From contig NC_083346.1 of the NCBI RefSeq assembly GCF_019175385.1, positions 63,393,821 to 63,457,820 on the forward strand: a stretch of 64,000 nt of DNA, written 5' to 3'. Of this stretch, positions 35,942 through 47,343 are shown in pieces. The notes under the pieces were generated by a model. The model was not told where the DNA came from, did not search any database, and was given only the letters and a program-made list of their open reading frames with translations. Each line of letters begins with the position of its first letter. Position 1 is the first letter of the stretch. Origin of the DNA: Lycium barbarum. Its lineage: Eukaryota; Streptophyta; Magnoliopsida; Solanales; Solanaceae. The position numbers and the translations under genes were made by a program.

Positions 35942-36401
35942 AATCATGGATTTCAAAAATGAAACTATTTTAATAGAAACTAATTTTGGTAAATCCAAAA
36001 TTATGACTCGAAGACCTATTAAGTGGGATGAGATAGATTTCCCTAACGAGTGGGTCATTGAAGGAGCAACACCTCCTCAAAATGTTTTTACTAAAATATC
36101 AGAAATTGAATAGATCACAGATGGGACAGTTAAATTAAGATTTCATGAACCGGAATCCTTATTACGAGATAATGAACATAATAGTGCTCGATCTGGTATA
36201 CCTAGATCTATGTCTTCTTGTCGATCTTATATATCTCCTGTTGATTATATTGTGCAGTCTCCATCAAGAGCTTCTACTTCTCAAATCAGAGATACTAATA
36301 CTAATAGAATTACTAATTTGAAAATTGTCCAGGATAATATAGTAACTAGTATTCAAGACCCAGAATTAACTGCGTCAGACATGGATTTTCCAAGTATTTA
36401 A
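35942..36401 (+). pseudogene. EPRV movement protein, C-terminal fragment
   Basis: Joins straight from the RT amino region. It reads the MDFKNETILIETNFG region to the normal end ASDMDFPSI and stop, with one in-frame stop near 36110. The polyprotein ATG follows in the same TAATG overlap as at 10659. Confidence 0.78.
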
Positions 36402-37149
36402 TGGATCAAGTCCAAAAAATTGATTTTAGTCGGGGTTAGCTTGTTTTAATAAGGCATCTACTTCTGATAAGGAGAAACAGAAGGAAGTTGTTGCTACTCC
36501 AAGTATACAGCCTCCTCCTGAGATTCATGATTTTAAATTAAAACCTTTATCAAATTTAGAAAAACTTTTAGATGAACAATTTAAAGGTTTAAAGCTCAGT
36601 CCTTTAATAGCAGAGGATAATGAATATTTGTCTGATATTGATTATAAGGCTCGCATAGCAACAGATATTAATAAAATCGATGAACATTATGCTATTAAGC
36701 CTACCCAGAGGATGTACTATTATCCTAGTCCAACTCCTCAAGATGTTTTACTAGAGGAACATGAACATGTTATTTCCAACAATTATAGTGGTAAGCAAAT
36801 ATATGAATGGAATATTGACGGTTATACTGAACTTTAAATTTATTGTACTATTCATAGAATGTTAATGTATAACACTATCTACAAGGTTCATGAAAACATT
36901 GAAAGAGTTATTGCAGATATGATTATAGCTGGTTTCACTGGCCAATTAAAAGGTTGGTGGGATAATTATTTAACCCCTACACAGCGTCATTCAATTTTAT
37001 CCACTGTTAAACAGGAACCTGGCCATGAAGCACCTGTGGCTAATGCAGTTTATACACTGGTTATCAATATTGTTGAACATTTTTCAGGAAGATGGTCCGA
37101 TAATAGTGAATCTATTCGTACTATGCTTCAAAACCTTAGATGTAAGACC
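36402..37149 (+). pseudogene. EPRV polyprotein start fused to mid-coat region
   Basis: The first dozen codons (MDQVQKIDFSRG) join at about 36436 to mid-coat sequence (NKASTSDKEKQ region), omitting the coat amino part. It continues through GFTGQLKGWWDNYL, with an in-frame TAA near 36836. The 36859-37170 stretch is open and lacks the frame loss seen at 23100. Confidence 0.75.
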
Positions 37150-37635
37150 GGAATCCTTATTAGAAGATAATGAACGTAATAGTGCTCGATAAATCCATAT
37201 GAAGAATGGATTAATTCCCCCAGAACAGCTTATAGCTACTTGCATGGAGGAGTTTAAATCTAATTTAATGCAGCATCTTAATATGGAAGCTATGTCTGAT
37301 ACATCAATGGCGTCTGTTGGTCATACCATTGACAATGATAATAAAGAAGATAAAGACTATGATACACAAGTCTTAGCCGGAGAATCTCAGAGTCCAGCTA
37401 ATATAGAGGACTTGACACAATTTGCGGCTCAATTTCTTGGCCAAACGGAAGAATCTTCCAGCTCTACAAAAGACAAGGGCAAGTCACCGATGAAGTAATT
37501 GGTGGGACCCGCCACTAGGCGGCTATTTTAATAAAGGAGGAATCTGCTTTAATAAAGCAACTTTAATTATTTGGATTGTAGTAATTATGTTTTCCACTTT
37601 GGTCACTTTCGGCCACTTTTACTTTTTACTTTCCG
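37150..37635 (+). pseudogene. EPRV mosaic: movement-protein scrap, ORF4 C-terminus, start of promoter region
   Basis: About 40 bp matching the movement-protein tail (ESLLEDNE region) joins ORF4 C-terminal sequence, open at 37199-37498 and ending KDKGKSPMK. About 135 bp of the downstream intergenic region follows, stopping before the TATA box. Confidence 0.75.
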
Positions 37636-37948
37636 TTTAATAGGAATAATTTTTCCCTTTTCAATATTATGACCTAAAAATCTGACTTTTGTTTGGAAAA
37701 TAGACATTTTTGGTTTAGATATAACCAAACCATTTTGAATAATAATTTTCTTGAATATATCAAGATGTTTGAAATGCATTTCAATAGTATTTGAAAATAC
37801 TAAAATATCATTGATATAAACAATGATAAAGTTGCTATAAGCCATAAAAATATCATTCATAATTTTTTGAAATTCTGAAGGGGCATTTTTCAGTCCAAAA
37901 GGCATAACATTCTATTCAAATTGTCCAATTGGAACATTAAAAGCAGTT

Positions 37949-37949
<1 letters not shown>
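37636..37949 (-). pseudogene. EPRV reverse transcriptase fragment, inverted
   Basis: Minus-strand RT from the KTAFNVPIGQF region (37949) past PFGLKNAPSEFQ to LGHNIEKGKI. The catalytic motif reads YIND instead of YIDD. It abuts the right AAT tract and so forms the right end of the array. Confidence 0.8.

Positions 37950-38009
<60 letters not shown>
37950..38009 (+). repeat. AAT microsatellite in T1 gag (right part)
   Basis: About 20 AAT triplets between the EPRV edge and the resumed T1 gag. It pairs with 5681-5772. Confidence 0.95.
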
Positions 38010-38011
<2 letters not shown>

Positions 38012-41000
38012 AGTAGTAAGTTTTCGCAGGGAAGTAGTCGTCCGCCAGTGTGAGAAGAACGTATTTGTCATCATTATGGGATTAGGGGCCACATTCAGAG
38101 GGAGTGCAGAAAGTGGCTACGTGAGATGGCTGTTATGTCTAACCAAAGGAATGATTTGCCTGCTTCAGCATCTGCTAAAAATCCACTGGCTTGCAATGCT
38201 AATAATAATTATCAGAATGCTCGTAATAATGGCAAAGGAAAGGAAGTTACTACTACTTCTGGCGGAGGGATAACTCGACTTTATGGTCTGACTCGTAGGG
38301 AGGCAGCTGAGGCTTCTGACACTGTGGTTATAGGTATTCTTACCATCTATTCTCATGATGCTTACTCATTGATTGATCCGGGTTCCAATTTATCCTATGT
38401 TACCCCTTATTTTGCTCTGGATATGGGTATGAAACCCGAACCTTTGTTGGAACCCTTTGTTGTTGATACGCCTTCGAGTGTTCCTGTTATTGCTTCTAGA
38501 GTGTACAGAGATTGTGTTATTGTGATTAAAGGTCGTGAGAGCGTGGCTGACTTGTACGAACTTGAGATGGTGGATTTTAATGTAATTATAGGGATGGACT
38601 GGTTGTCCGTGTGTTATGCTAATGTGGATTGTCGCCATAAGTTAGTTCGCTTCGCCTTTCCCGAAAAGCCTGTTATCGTGTGGGAGGGTGAAATTCCTAA
38701 GCCAATGGGTAGATTTATATCCTATCTTAAGGCTCATAAGATGATTAATAAGGGGTGTATTTACCATTTGGTTGCTGTTAATGATACAAAAGCCGTAGTA
38801 CCCGAATTTGCATTTGTTCCCATAGTTAGTGATTATCCCAAAGTTTTTCTGAAGATCTTCCTGGTATTCCTCCCGATAGAGTTATTGATTTTGGGATTGA
38901 TGTTATCCCCGACACCCAACCTATTTCTATTCCACCTTATTGTATGGCTCCAGTAGATCTAAAGGAATTAAAGGATCAGTTGAAGGACTTATTGGTTAAG
39001 GGTTTCATCCGACCAAGTTTCTCACCTTGGGGTGCCCCAGTCTTGTTTGTTAGGAAGAAAGATGGTTCCCTTAGGATGTGTGTTGACTACCGCCAGCTTA
39101 ATAAAGTGACCATTAAGAATAAGTATCCCTTGCCTAGGATAGATGATTTGTTTGACCAACTTCAGGGTGCTAAGTTCTTTTCAAAGATTGATCTGAGGTC
39201 TGGATATCACCATTTGAAGATAAATGAGAAGGATATCCCAAAAACTGCTTTCCGTACTCGTTATGAGCACTTTGAGTTTCTAGTGATGTCCTTTGGGTTG
39301 ACTAATGCGCCCGTTGCGTTCATGGATTTCATGAACCGGGTGTTTAAGTTGTATCTAGATCTCTTCATTATTGTGCTTATTGATGACATCTTGGTGTACT
39401 CTAAGAATCGTGAGGATCATGCTAATCATTTGAGGATAACTTTGACAACAATTGAGGAGAACGAGCTTTATGCAAAATTCTCTAAGTGTAAGTTCTGGCT
39501 TGATTCTGTGTCTTTCTTGGGTCACGTGGTGACTGGTGACGGCATTAAAGTATACCCTCATAAAATTTCAGCAATTAAGGGTCGGCCTAGACCAACTAGT
39601 GCGACTGAAATTCGTAGTTTCTTGGGTTTGGCAAAGTATTACAGAAAGTTTGTGGAAGGCTTTTCTTCCATAGCCTCACCATTGACTAAATTGACATAGA
39701 AGACTACTAAGTTTCAGTGGTCCGAAGCTTGTGAAAAGAGTTTCCAAGAGCTTAAGACAAGGTTGACTTCAGCTCCTATTTTGACTTTATCTTCTGGGTC
39801 TGGTGGATATGTGGTGTATTGTGACGCTTCTAGAATTTGTTTGGGTTGTGTATTGATGCAGAACGGTAAGGTGATTGCTTATGCTTCACGACAATTGAAG
39901 AAGCATGAGAAGAACTATGCGACTCATGACTTGGAGTTAGCTGCTATGGTATTTGCTTTGAAAATTTGGCGTCATTATCTGTATGGTGAGCATTGTGATG
40001 TTTTTACTGATCACAAAATTCTGCAATATATCTTCAAGCAGCGAGAGTTGAACCTCAGGCAGAGGAGGTGGTTGGAGTTGTTGAAAGATTACGACTTGAA
40101 TATCTTGTATTATCCTGGTAAGGCTAATGTGGTTGCTACTGCTTTGAGTAGAAAATCTATGGGCACGTTGGCTTATTTGTGTGCACATGACATGCCCATG
40201 GGGAAGGAAATTCGAAGACTTGTTAGTCTTAGGGTCATACTTGATGAACCCAAAGATGGAGAGTTAGTGGGAATCACGCCGTCACGGTCTGACATGGTGG
40301 AAAGGATAAAATCCAAGCAATATGATGATGAACTTTTGGCAAAGCTGAGAGATGGAGTGGAAAGGGGTGAGTACACTTCATTTACTGTTGGTACTGGTGA
40401 TAGTGTTCTGCGGTTGCAAGGATGATTGTGTGTTCCTGATGTTGATGGTCTTCGACAAGAATTAATGATGGAAGCTCATAGTTCTAAGTATTCAGTTCAT
40501 CCGGGATCCACCAAAATGTATAAGGATTTGAAACAACACTATTGGTGGAAGAGCATGAAGGTTGATATTTCTAACTTTGTGGCTAAGTGTTTAAACTGTC
40601 AACAGGTGAAGGCTAAACATCAAAGACCTAGAGGCCTGGCTCAAAATATCGAGATTCTGCAGTGGAAGTGGGAGGAGATCAATATGGATTTCGTTGTGGG
40701 GTTACCCCGCACAAAGGCCAAGTTTGACTCAATTTGGGTTATCGTGGATAGACTTATGCCTCACTGCCCATTTTCTCCCTGTAAAGACATCATATAACAC
40801 AGCAGAGTATGCCAAGTTATATCTAAAACATATAGTTAGATTGCATGGTGTTCCAACATCGATTATATCTGACAGAGGTACGCAATTTACTGCTCATTTT
40901 TGGACATCCCTTCCGGAAGGGTTGGGAACTAGAGTGAAATTGAGCACTGCCTTTCATCCTCAAACTGACGGGAAGGCGGAGAGAACTATTCAGACTTTGG

Positions 41001-41740
41001 AAGATATGCTACGAGCTTGTGCAATCGATTTTGGAGAAAGTTGGGATGAACACCTACCTCTGGTGGAATTCGCTTACAACAATAGCTATCAAGCGAGTAT
41101 TCAGATGGCTCCTTATGAGGCTCTTTATGGGAGGCGTTGTGGGTCTCCAATTAGTTGGTTTGAACCAACTGAATTGGAGTTGTTAAGTCCAAATTCAATT
41201 CATGAAGAAATTGAGAAGGTTAATCTTATTGTGCAACGACTCAAGACAGCTCAAAGTCGACAGAAGTCCTATTCCGATATGAGGCGGCATGAGCTAGGGT
41301 TTTCTGTCGGTGACAAGGTGTTCTTAAAAGTGTTGCCGATGAAAGGAGTAATGCGGTTTGGTAAAAAGGGTAAACTTAGTCCCCGTTTCATTGGCCCTTA
41401 CGATATTGTTAGGAAAATTGGGACGGTGGCTTATGAATTGAAGTTGCCATCCGATATGGCCATGGTGCACCCTGTGTTTCATGTTTTGATGTTGAGGTTG
41501 TACAAACCTGATCCTTCCCATATGTTGAACCATGAAGATATTGAAATTAATGAAGGGTTAACCTATGAAGAAAAACCAGTTCAGATTCTAGATCATCAAG
41601 TTAGAAGGTTGAGGACGAAGGATGTGGCATCGGCTAAAGTGTTGTGGCGAAACCATAATACTGAGGAAGCTACTTGGGAAGCAGAGGAGGACATGAAGAA
41701 GATATATCCCCACTTATTCCCTATGGCAGGTATGAGCTAG
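38010..41740 (+). pseudogene. T1 gag end and pol (broken)
   Basis: Gag zinc-knuckle remnant (about 38065-38110), then protease DPGS at 38375-38386, reverse transcriptase with LIDD at 39376-39387, RNase H (YCDAS, about 39818), integrase (YWWKSMKVD; MDF, SDRG and KAERT carrying the D, D, E triad), and a chromodomain-like end (RQVRRLR variant, WEAEEDM). Breaks: a frame shift near 38850 between protease and RT, TAG at 39697-39699, TGA at 40423-40425, and a frame change near 40755 in the integrase core. Length and order match T2's polyprotein, so this was a normal chromovirus pol. Catalytic residues are visible but the gene cannot yield a full product. Confidence 0.9.
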
Positions 41741-41824
41741 CATTTTAAATTACTCATGGATGAATCTTTGTGTTTGTTCGAAGCAACTTGTGGTTTAGTG
41801 AATTCTTTTCTAGACTTTTATTCT

Positions 41825-41859
41825 CATTCGAGGACGAATGAAACATAACGGGGGGATAA
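41825..41859 (+). promoter_or_regulatory. T1 terminal hairpin and polypurine tract
   Basis: CATTCG-AGGA-CGAATG (41825-41840), then a GGGGGGAT-type purine run ending at the 3' LTR. This is the same arrangement as in T2 and T4. Confidence 0.8.
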
Positions 41860-43871
41860 TGTAACATCTCGTAAATCCGTATAGAGTGTGAAATCATTGT
41901 ATGAGTCCTTTGGAACCTTATATGTTGGGTTACGTGCATGACTTTAGGCTAAAGACCCAAGAGGAGATGGTCAAAATAAAAATTCACTGCAGTTTCACGA
42001 AAAGGAGGTTTGACGGTCATCCTTTGTACCATTGATCTGTTCGGCGCTTCGTCCTTTTCACCGTACAAAGTAAGGAAGAGAAAGTTACTCACTGGAAATT
42101 TCATGACTTTGACGGAGCAGATCGATGCTCTGCCGTTTGTACCGTAGAATTGACCTAGCACAAAGATTATTCGACGGAGCAGATCGACGCTCCGTCGTTT
42201 GTACCGTCGATTGTACCTGACGGGCTGAAATTATATAAGTTGCAAAATTTTAGTTTTCTTCCATTCTTTCACTCTCAAAAACCCTAAGGACTAAAATATC
42301 TCTCTAAGGCTCCAACACTAAGGTAAGAACATCTTAATCGTTGATTATCAATCCTAACATCAAGCCCATGATTCTTGTGACTAAAACCTAGGGTTTGCAA
42401 CATAATTCTTCCTAAAGCGATTCACGATAGGGTTTGGGTGTTCTTTACTAGAAAAGTGAATTGTTAAACTTTGTTTAACATACTAAGGTATGTCTCCCTT
42501 TAAAAACCCTTATCCATGTTTTTTTCTCAAAGGTTCTTTATTGAATAAAAAGGTGAACTTCTCATGCAAAATCCTAATTCATGTCTTTGTTTGTGGTTGG
42601 TGTGCATGAGGGGACAAGCCCACATTAAACCTTGATTGTATTATCCTCTATATACGTATATGAAATCATAATCGTTTTCTTCTATAAGAGATGATCAGTG
42701 ATGATGGTTAATTGTTGGTATTGATGACTTTACAAAGAAAGTAAGACAAAGGAATCTTGTTTAAAGAAGTGGAAACATTTTCAAGATTATCTATGAAATT
42801 ATGGATTTTCGTAATGGCATAATGTACTGTAATGATATTTGATGGTGTGACTACTTTGAGATAAATTGTAAATCGGCTTCTATGCTATGAACTTTGTTGT
42901 TGTGTTTGGCCTAGCTACTCGGGAGGAAGGGTAGCCACTATGGATCCTAGTGTGATAATGCCTAGCCATTCGGGAGGAAGAGTGGCCACTTCTGGGTTTG
43001 CTATGTGGGGTGTGATTATGCCTAGCTATTCGGGAGAAAGAATAGCCACCATTGAATTTTATATTCCGGTGTGGTGCGTTGTGACAAGGGAACTTCTACC
43101 ATCACCCCTTCGATGTGCTTGATTCTTGAGCCTGTATTGGCATTTGTGATATTCTTATTTTCTCATGGAATTGTTGTTGTTAATTATGATCAATTGAAAG
43201 GCATATTTGAAGTTGTACTTTGACAAGAGGCCTTATAATCGGTTTTGATAATTCTTAATGAGATACACAAACTGAATAACTGTTCTTACATTGGTTTCAC
43301 ATGATTTTCAGGATTAATTTCTTTATGTATTATTGTACTTTATTTTCATATTAGTTGTTGTCCCCGAGGCACTCACTGAGTACGAAGTACTCAGGCAAAC
43401 CATTGTTGTTTTTTATGGTAAGTTAGGTAACGGAGAGGAGCAGGTTCTTGATACTCCAGGCATTTAGAAAGGACTTGTTATTGCGGCTGATTTGGTGAGC
43501 CCACACATTCATTCGTGGGACACCTTGTTTATTTATTTATTCATTATATTAGTTTTTCAGGCTGCGTCCCGTTGAGTCAGACTATTAATCATTTATCTTA
43601 GAAGCTCTATAGTATACATTCTTATGGTTAGTTGTTGAGTTATTGATTAACTCTCTAGCACGTTGTTACGTTTGACTAAGTATTGATTACTAAAGACTTC
43701 CGCTGATTTAATTCGTATATGCATGATTTGTTTACCTTTATTTTATAAAATGTTGGAAGCGAATGTTGAACCTGGGGGGTCAAGTGTTATTATTGTGTCG
43801 TTTAGGTTCTTCCGATGTTGTTCATAACGTCGGTTGCCGGTCACGTCTAGGGTGGGTTTTGGGGCGTGACA
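41860..43871 (+). repeat. 3' LTR of T1
   Basis: 2012 bp. It is shorter than the 5' LTR mainly because the palindromic-word array is about 61 bp shorter. It carries the perfect hairpin CTGAGTAC-GAA-GTACTCAG at 43376-43394. Confidence 0.92.
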
Positions 43872-44369
43872 GAAGCCTACTTTACAACTCTACAAAGTCC
43901 CAGTGTGATCATAACCGAGATATCTAAAGATGAGAATATTAAAAATGAGGGCAAGCCTATGGTATGTGTAAGTGCAATCTGTGAATTTCTTTGTGAGAGT
44001 GAGTGACTTCTCTTCTCCTTCGTCTTAGTCCCTATTGTGTTGTATGTGTGAGGGACAGTCTTTGGTCTCTGTGAGGGCATTCGGATGAAATTATGAGCAT
44101 TCCTTAAAAAGCAACGTTTGTGCGTATATTGATGTTTCTGATAATATCATGACATGCATTGAAACTTCACTGTGAGTTGTGGTGTCCTGAGTATGATTCG
44201 TATTGTGATTTTGAAAGTTGAGGTGGTTATTTGTGAAAAACATGCATGCCCGTAGTTCTAAATGAGAATCATTGTAGACATTAGTACTCTGTTATATCTA
44301 GATGTTAGATTGAGTCGTTGTGTTGTATGACTTGCTTGAGGACAAGTAAAGACTTTGAGTTGGGGGTGT
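43872..44369 (+). other. 3' internal end of the Transposase_32-carrying element
   Basis: Begins with GAAGC, the right T1 duplication. No gene is seen. It ends in a CTTGCTTGAGGACAAGTAAA motif and a GTTGGGGGTG purine run just before the LTR, as in Tat/Ogre-type elements; that likeness is from memory. Confidence 0.55.
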
Positions 44370-45783
44370 TGATGTGCCCGAAAATTATGGCACATCCAAG
44401 GCCTTTTTATGAGAAGTTTTACTTGTTTTTAAGCAAGTTAGTGTCTATTTAATGTGTGTTTAGTGTTTCTCAGGTAATGGAGCAGATTTAGAATGAAAAC
44501 AGTTAAAGTACAGAAGTTGGTCGTAATCTCAATATACGGACCGTATTCTCAAACACGAGTCGTATTCCATGGGCGTATTTAAAGATAAGCAGAACCAGAA
44601 AGGCATGCTGAGAAGATGGTGAAATACGAACAACTTTTACGGACCGTATTTCACTTTACGGTCCGTATTTCAAAGCGTATTTAATCATTTAGACACTTGA
44701 CAGAAAGTTGAAGTTTTGCAAGTTGAAAGACGATCAAGCAGAAGACGGATCGTAAATCAAAATACGGTCCATATTCCACGAGGTTGCAGTTGCCCATATC
44801 TTGAAGGAAACCCTGGGTGTAAACTGGTTTACGGTCCGTATTGTGAAATACGGACCGTATTTTGTGCCGACGGGGACCAAAGTGTAAATCTGTAACTTTT
44901 ACATTTTCAGAATCTATAAATAGCCATTGTAGGGTCTTAATTATTATTGGTTGATACATCTTGTCTCTTGACTTAGAACAACAAATACTCTCTAGTTTTT
45001 GGAGATTCAAACATCAATTCAAGTATTATCAATTCCTTTTTTCTTCTAAAGTAAGCAATTATGAATTCTTTAATTGCTTATTTCGTGTTCTTTGTCATGA
45101 GTAGCTAAATTCCCTTACTAGGGTGTGAACCCAATGATGGGTGTTTTGTGATTGGGTTTTGTGATTGATATACACATAATGGATTATTAGGGTTTATTTA
45201 TTCTTCATTCTTCATTCATTATTAATGGTTGCAAACATTGATTAATGCCATAAATCTTGATTTGTTTGGGAAAACAATTAGGATTGGTAAGAATAAATAA
45301 CAAGAACTCAAAGCTTTAACCTTTGTTTAATAAATTCACTTAGGAATAAGACGAATTTTACTTGGCATAATTAACCGTTCTTCATATCACTTTCTTATAG
45401 TTGGGAAAATCATGGAAAGAAATAATCTTTATTTATTGGGAAATAGTAGAGATTCACATAGAGGTTAAGTGCATTCATATAACAATCCATTAGAAGTATA
45501 TCAAGATTAATACCCATGATCATACACTTTATCTAAAAGGGACACAACCTTAGTTTCTTTTACCCTAAATTATACTCCAAAGAAATTAGTTAGCCATTAG
45601 TCCTAAACAACCAACTTTTACCAAAATCATCGGATTAAGACATTAGACCTAAATTAAGCATTCTACGAATTTAGTAACCTTTTCACACCATATTCCTTGT
45701 GGGATTCGACCCCAACCTAGTTGGGTTACTATATTTGACTTCGTCCGCTTTACGCTAATTAAAGGTGTAATTTGCGCGTATCA
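44370..45783 (+). repeat. 3' LTR of the Transposase_32-carrying (Tat/Ogre-like) element
   Basis: Starts TGATGTGCCCG after a purine tract and ends GCGCGTATCA; about 1414 bp. It contains six copies of TACGGACCGTA or its complement (44535-44859) upstream of TATAAATA (44915-44922). The right end interrupts the T4 integrase frame, which resumes at 45785. The 5' LTR lies outside the window. Confidence 0.75.
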
Positions 45784-45784
45784 G

Positions 45785-47148
45785 GTTCTCAGATATCGAG
45801 GCAGATTATGTGTTCCTGATGTTACAGGGTTACGTCACCAAATTTTGGAAGAGGCCCATTGTTCCCGTTATTCTGTTCATCCGGGAGCGACAAAGATGTA
45901 TCATGATATTAAGTCAATTTATTGGTGGGACAGAATGAAGAGAGATATAGCGGAGTTCGTAGTTCAGTGTCCAAATTGTCAATACGTAAAGATCGAGCAT
46001 CAGAAACCTGGGGGATTGTTGCAAGCCATGCAAATTTCGACTTGGAAATGGGAAGTACTTAATATGGATTTTATTACAGGCTTACCTCATTCTCAGCGTA
46101 AGTATGATTCTATATGGGTAATCGTCGATAGACTCACAAAGTCAGCTCATTTCCTGCCTGTCAGAACTACATATTCAGCTGAAGATTATGCGAAGCTTTA
46201 TATCAAAGAGATAGTACGAATCCATGGTGTTCCAGTATCCATTATTTCTGATAGAGGAGCACAGTTTATAGCTAATTTCTAGAAGTCTTTCCAAAATGGT
46301 TTGGGGACTCAAGTGAGTCTTAGCACAACATTTCATCCCCAGACTGATGGACAGGCTGAGCGTACTATTCAGACCCTCGAAGATATGTTAAGGGCATGTG
46401 TATTGGACTTCAGGGGCTGTTGGGAAGATCATTTGCCACTTATTGAGTTTCCATACAACAATAGTTATCATTCCACTATTCAAATGGCCCCGTATGAGGC
46501 TTTATACCGGCGAAAGTGTAGATCACCAATTGGATGGTTTGAAGTAGGGGAGACCAGATTAATAAGGCCATATCTGATCCAGCAAGTGGTGGAGAAGGTC
46601 AAGCTTATTCAGGACTGATTAGTGATAACCCAAAGTCGACAGAAGTCTTATACGGACAATCGCCGACGAGACCTGGAATTCTAAGTTAATGACTGGTATT
46701 CTTGAAATTGTCACCGATGAAAGGCATCATGAGATTTGGTAAAAAGGGTAAGCTTAGTCCTCGTTATATTGGGCCTTACAAGATTGTACGCAAGGTAGGC
46801 CAGGTGGCTTATGAGTTAGATCTACCTTCAGAATTGGAGACAGTCCATCCGATTTTCTATGTATCAATGCTCCGCAAGTGCATTGGAGATCCTTCCAGAG
46901 TTGTACCCATAGATGATGTCCAAGTTACTGAGCAATTATCCTACGAAGAAGATCCCATTGCAATCCTAGATAGACAAGTTCATAGATTGAGGACTAAACA
47001 CGTAGCTTCTGTTAAAGTTCTATGGAGAAACAATAATAGAGAAGAAATGACTTGGGAAGCTGAGGAAGATATGAAGTCCAGGTACCCACATTTGTTTCCA
47101 CTCCCAGGGGAGGTTCAGACAGAGCCACTGTTGCCTTCAAGTACGTAA
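45785..47148 (+). pseudogene. T4 pol: integrase and chromodomain-like end (broken)
   Basis: The frame opens straight from the LTR junction (VLRYRGRLCVPD), then the HHCC zinc region (HCSRYSVHPG, CPNCQYVK) and the catalytic core ([24 protein letters not shown] carry D, D, E). Breaks: TAG at 46280-46282 where a Trp is usual, TGA at 46616-46618, and stops near 46682-46710. The tail 46702-47148 is open with the RQVHRLR...WEAEEDM block. It is close to T2's integrase in protein sequence but clearly diverged in DNA. Confidence 0.88.
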
Positions 47149-47309
47149 TGCTTTCTTTTGATGATTTCTTAGTCGTGTGTGGCCATCATTGTTGTTATTG
47201 TTGTACCCCTGTGAGGCATTGTATATTTTGGATTGTTGTAACAGGATGGTAGTGGCATATTTATGGGGGAAACTCTCGCAAAATATTTATAGAATCTCTA
47301 AGAGTCTAA

Positions 47310-47343
47310 CATTCGAAGACGAATGTTCTTAAGGGGGGAAGAA
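47310..47343 (+). promoter_or_regulatory. T4 terminal hairpin and polypurine tract
   Basis: CATTCG-AAGA-CGAATG (47310-47325), extended by AA and TT to an 8-bp stem, then AAGGGGGGAAGAA ending at the LTR. Confidence 0.82.

Larger units (their letters stand above)
7341..37949. mobile_element. Endogenous pararetrovirus (Caulimoviridae) concatemer, rearranged
   Basis: An old integrated pararetrovirus array. From left: ORF4 plus promoter (7341-9557); one genome-length unit (9558-28443, interrupted by T2 at 10851-22171); then fragments in both orientations to 37949. The distance between successive tRNA-Met sites, minus T2 and one duplication copy, is about 7560 bp, a normal caulimovirid genome size. 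There is no LTR and no integrase. Gene content (30K-type movement protein, zinc-finger coat region, protease, RT, RNase H) fits Caulimoviridae. A solendovirus-like origin (relatives of tobacco vein clearing virus) is my best guess and is unverified. The coding regions are broken in many places. Confidence 0.88.
2451..43871 (+). mobile_element. T1: defective Ty3/gypsy chromovirus (Tekay/Del-like) hosting the EPRV array
   Basis: Complete element bounded by TG...CA LTRs (2451-4531 and 41860-43871) and a perfect 5-bp target-site duplication GAAGC (2446-2450 and 43872-43876). It has an initiator tRNA-Met primer site after the 5' LTR, gag (4759-5680), pol (38010-41740) and a purine tract before the 3' LTR. 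Gag and pol are separated by about 32 kb of inserted DNA within an AAT-triplet tract. The coding region carries frameshifts and stops, so it is not autonomous. Tekay/Del placement rests on the integrase end with its RQVRRLR...WEAEEDM chromodomain-like tail and is inference. Confidence 0.9.

Noticed and set aside
7341..37949. A complete infectious or activatable viral genome
   Set aside because: The only genome-length unit is split by T2 and has multiple stops, frame changes and a protease deletion.
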